Shown: one piece after another, positions 6,481-6,596 of the stretch | Layout: every line of letters begins with the position of its first letter | How positions within the stretch are numbered: position 1 is the stretch's first letter | Assembly (NCBI GenBank): GCA_023489375.1 | Contig: JAMDCX010000002.1 | Coordinates: forward strand, 1-6,596 | Direction of reading: 5' to 3' | Origin: Planctomycetota bacterium | Lineage (GTDB): Bacteria; Planctomycetota; Phycisphaerae; WQYP01 | Length of the DNA: 6,596 bases | The notes under the pieces: generated by a model | The model's input: only the letters and a program-made list of their open reading frames with translations | Databases searched by the model: none | What the model was told of the DNA's origin: nothing | Program-made: the position numbers and the translations under genes

Positions 6481-6507
6481 CAGCTGTCGGCGGCCGCCTG
6501 TAAGCTG
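6481..6507. repeat. Interrupted palindrome upstream of the tRNA
   Basis: A perfect 10-bp palindrome GGCGGCCGCC (6489-6498) is flanked by CAGCT (6481-6485) and AGCTG (6503-6507), which are also complementary though one base off centre. It lies 15 bp before the tRNA and could be a hairpin or a protein-binding site. No T-run follows, so it is not a standard terminator. Confidence 0.3.
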
Positions 6508-6521
6508 GCTGATTACGACCA

Positions 6522-6594
6522 CCGAGGGTAGCTCAGCGGTTAGAGCGGAGGACTCATAATCCTTTGGTCGTGGGTTCGATCCCCACCCCTCGGA
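6522..6594 (+). tRNA. tRNA with anticodon CAU (elongator Met, or Ile2)
   Basis: A complete 73-nt cloverleaf can be drawn. The acceptor stem CCGAGGG/CCCTCGG is perfect. The D arm is GCTC/GAGC with the loop AGCGGTTA. The anticodon arm is GAGGA/TCCTT with the loop CTCATAA, so the anticodon is CAT (6554-6556). The variable loop is TGGTC, the T arm GTGGG/CCCAC with loop TTCGATC, and the discriminator base is A. The next bases are AT, so CCA is not encoded and must be added after transcription. It is not the initiator: position 1-72 is a C-G pair and the anticodon stem lacks the three G-C pairs. The 8-nt D loop and TTTGGTCG around the variable loop recall E. coli tRNA-Ile2, whose C34 becomes lysidine, so Met and Ile2 cannot be told apart with certainty. 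Confidence 0.93.
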
Positions 6595-6596
6595 AT

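Overview
The window is ordinary bacterial chromosome. It holds six complete protein genes and one tRNA gene, and no phage, transposase or CRISPR array is visible. The proteins resemble Planctomycetota homologues most. The DnaX N-terminus (YTVLARRYRSQ), the rhomboid opening with a TPWMNW motif, and back-to-back CNNM-type transporter genes are all familiar from that phylum, possibly the Phycisphaerae. This assignment is an impression from recalled families, not a search.

Layout: positions 1-387 are AT-richer and hold no convincing gene, only a decayed nine-base repeat in inverted arms. From 3175 leftward on the minus strand runs a replication and repair operon, dnaX > ybaB/ebfC > recR. The first gap is 35 nt and the second junction is an ATGA overlap. 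A 113-bp divergent intergenic region (3176-3288) separates it from two plus-strand CNNM/CorC-like membrane genes, also joined by an ATGA overlap. The second of these overlaps tail-to-tail by 26 bp with a minus-strand rhomboid protease gene. A plus-strand tRNA with anticodon CAU closes the window and lacks an encoded CCA.

How the genes work together: DnaX loads the sliding clamp at replication forks. RecR acts in RecF-pathway gap repair. YbaB is a small DNA-binding protein usually found between these two. The CNNM pair probably acts in divalent-cation (Mg2+/Co2+) transport or resistance, perhaps as a hetero-oligomer. The rhomboid cleaves membrane proteins inside the bilayer.

The most notable signal is a run of ten A residues in the dnaX sense strand, at the junction between the clamp-loader core and the tau-specific tail. 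In both alternative frames a stop codon follows almost at once. This is the layout expected for programmed production of a short gamma-like DnaX by slippage, as known in Thermus (transcriptional) and E. coli (ribosomal). A second point is an extended -10 box placed so that dnaX mRNA could start at its own ATG. I see no wholly new system here.
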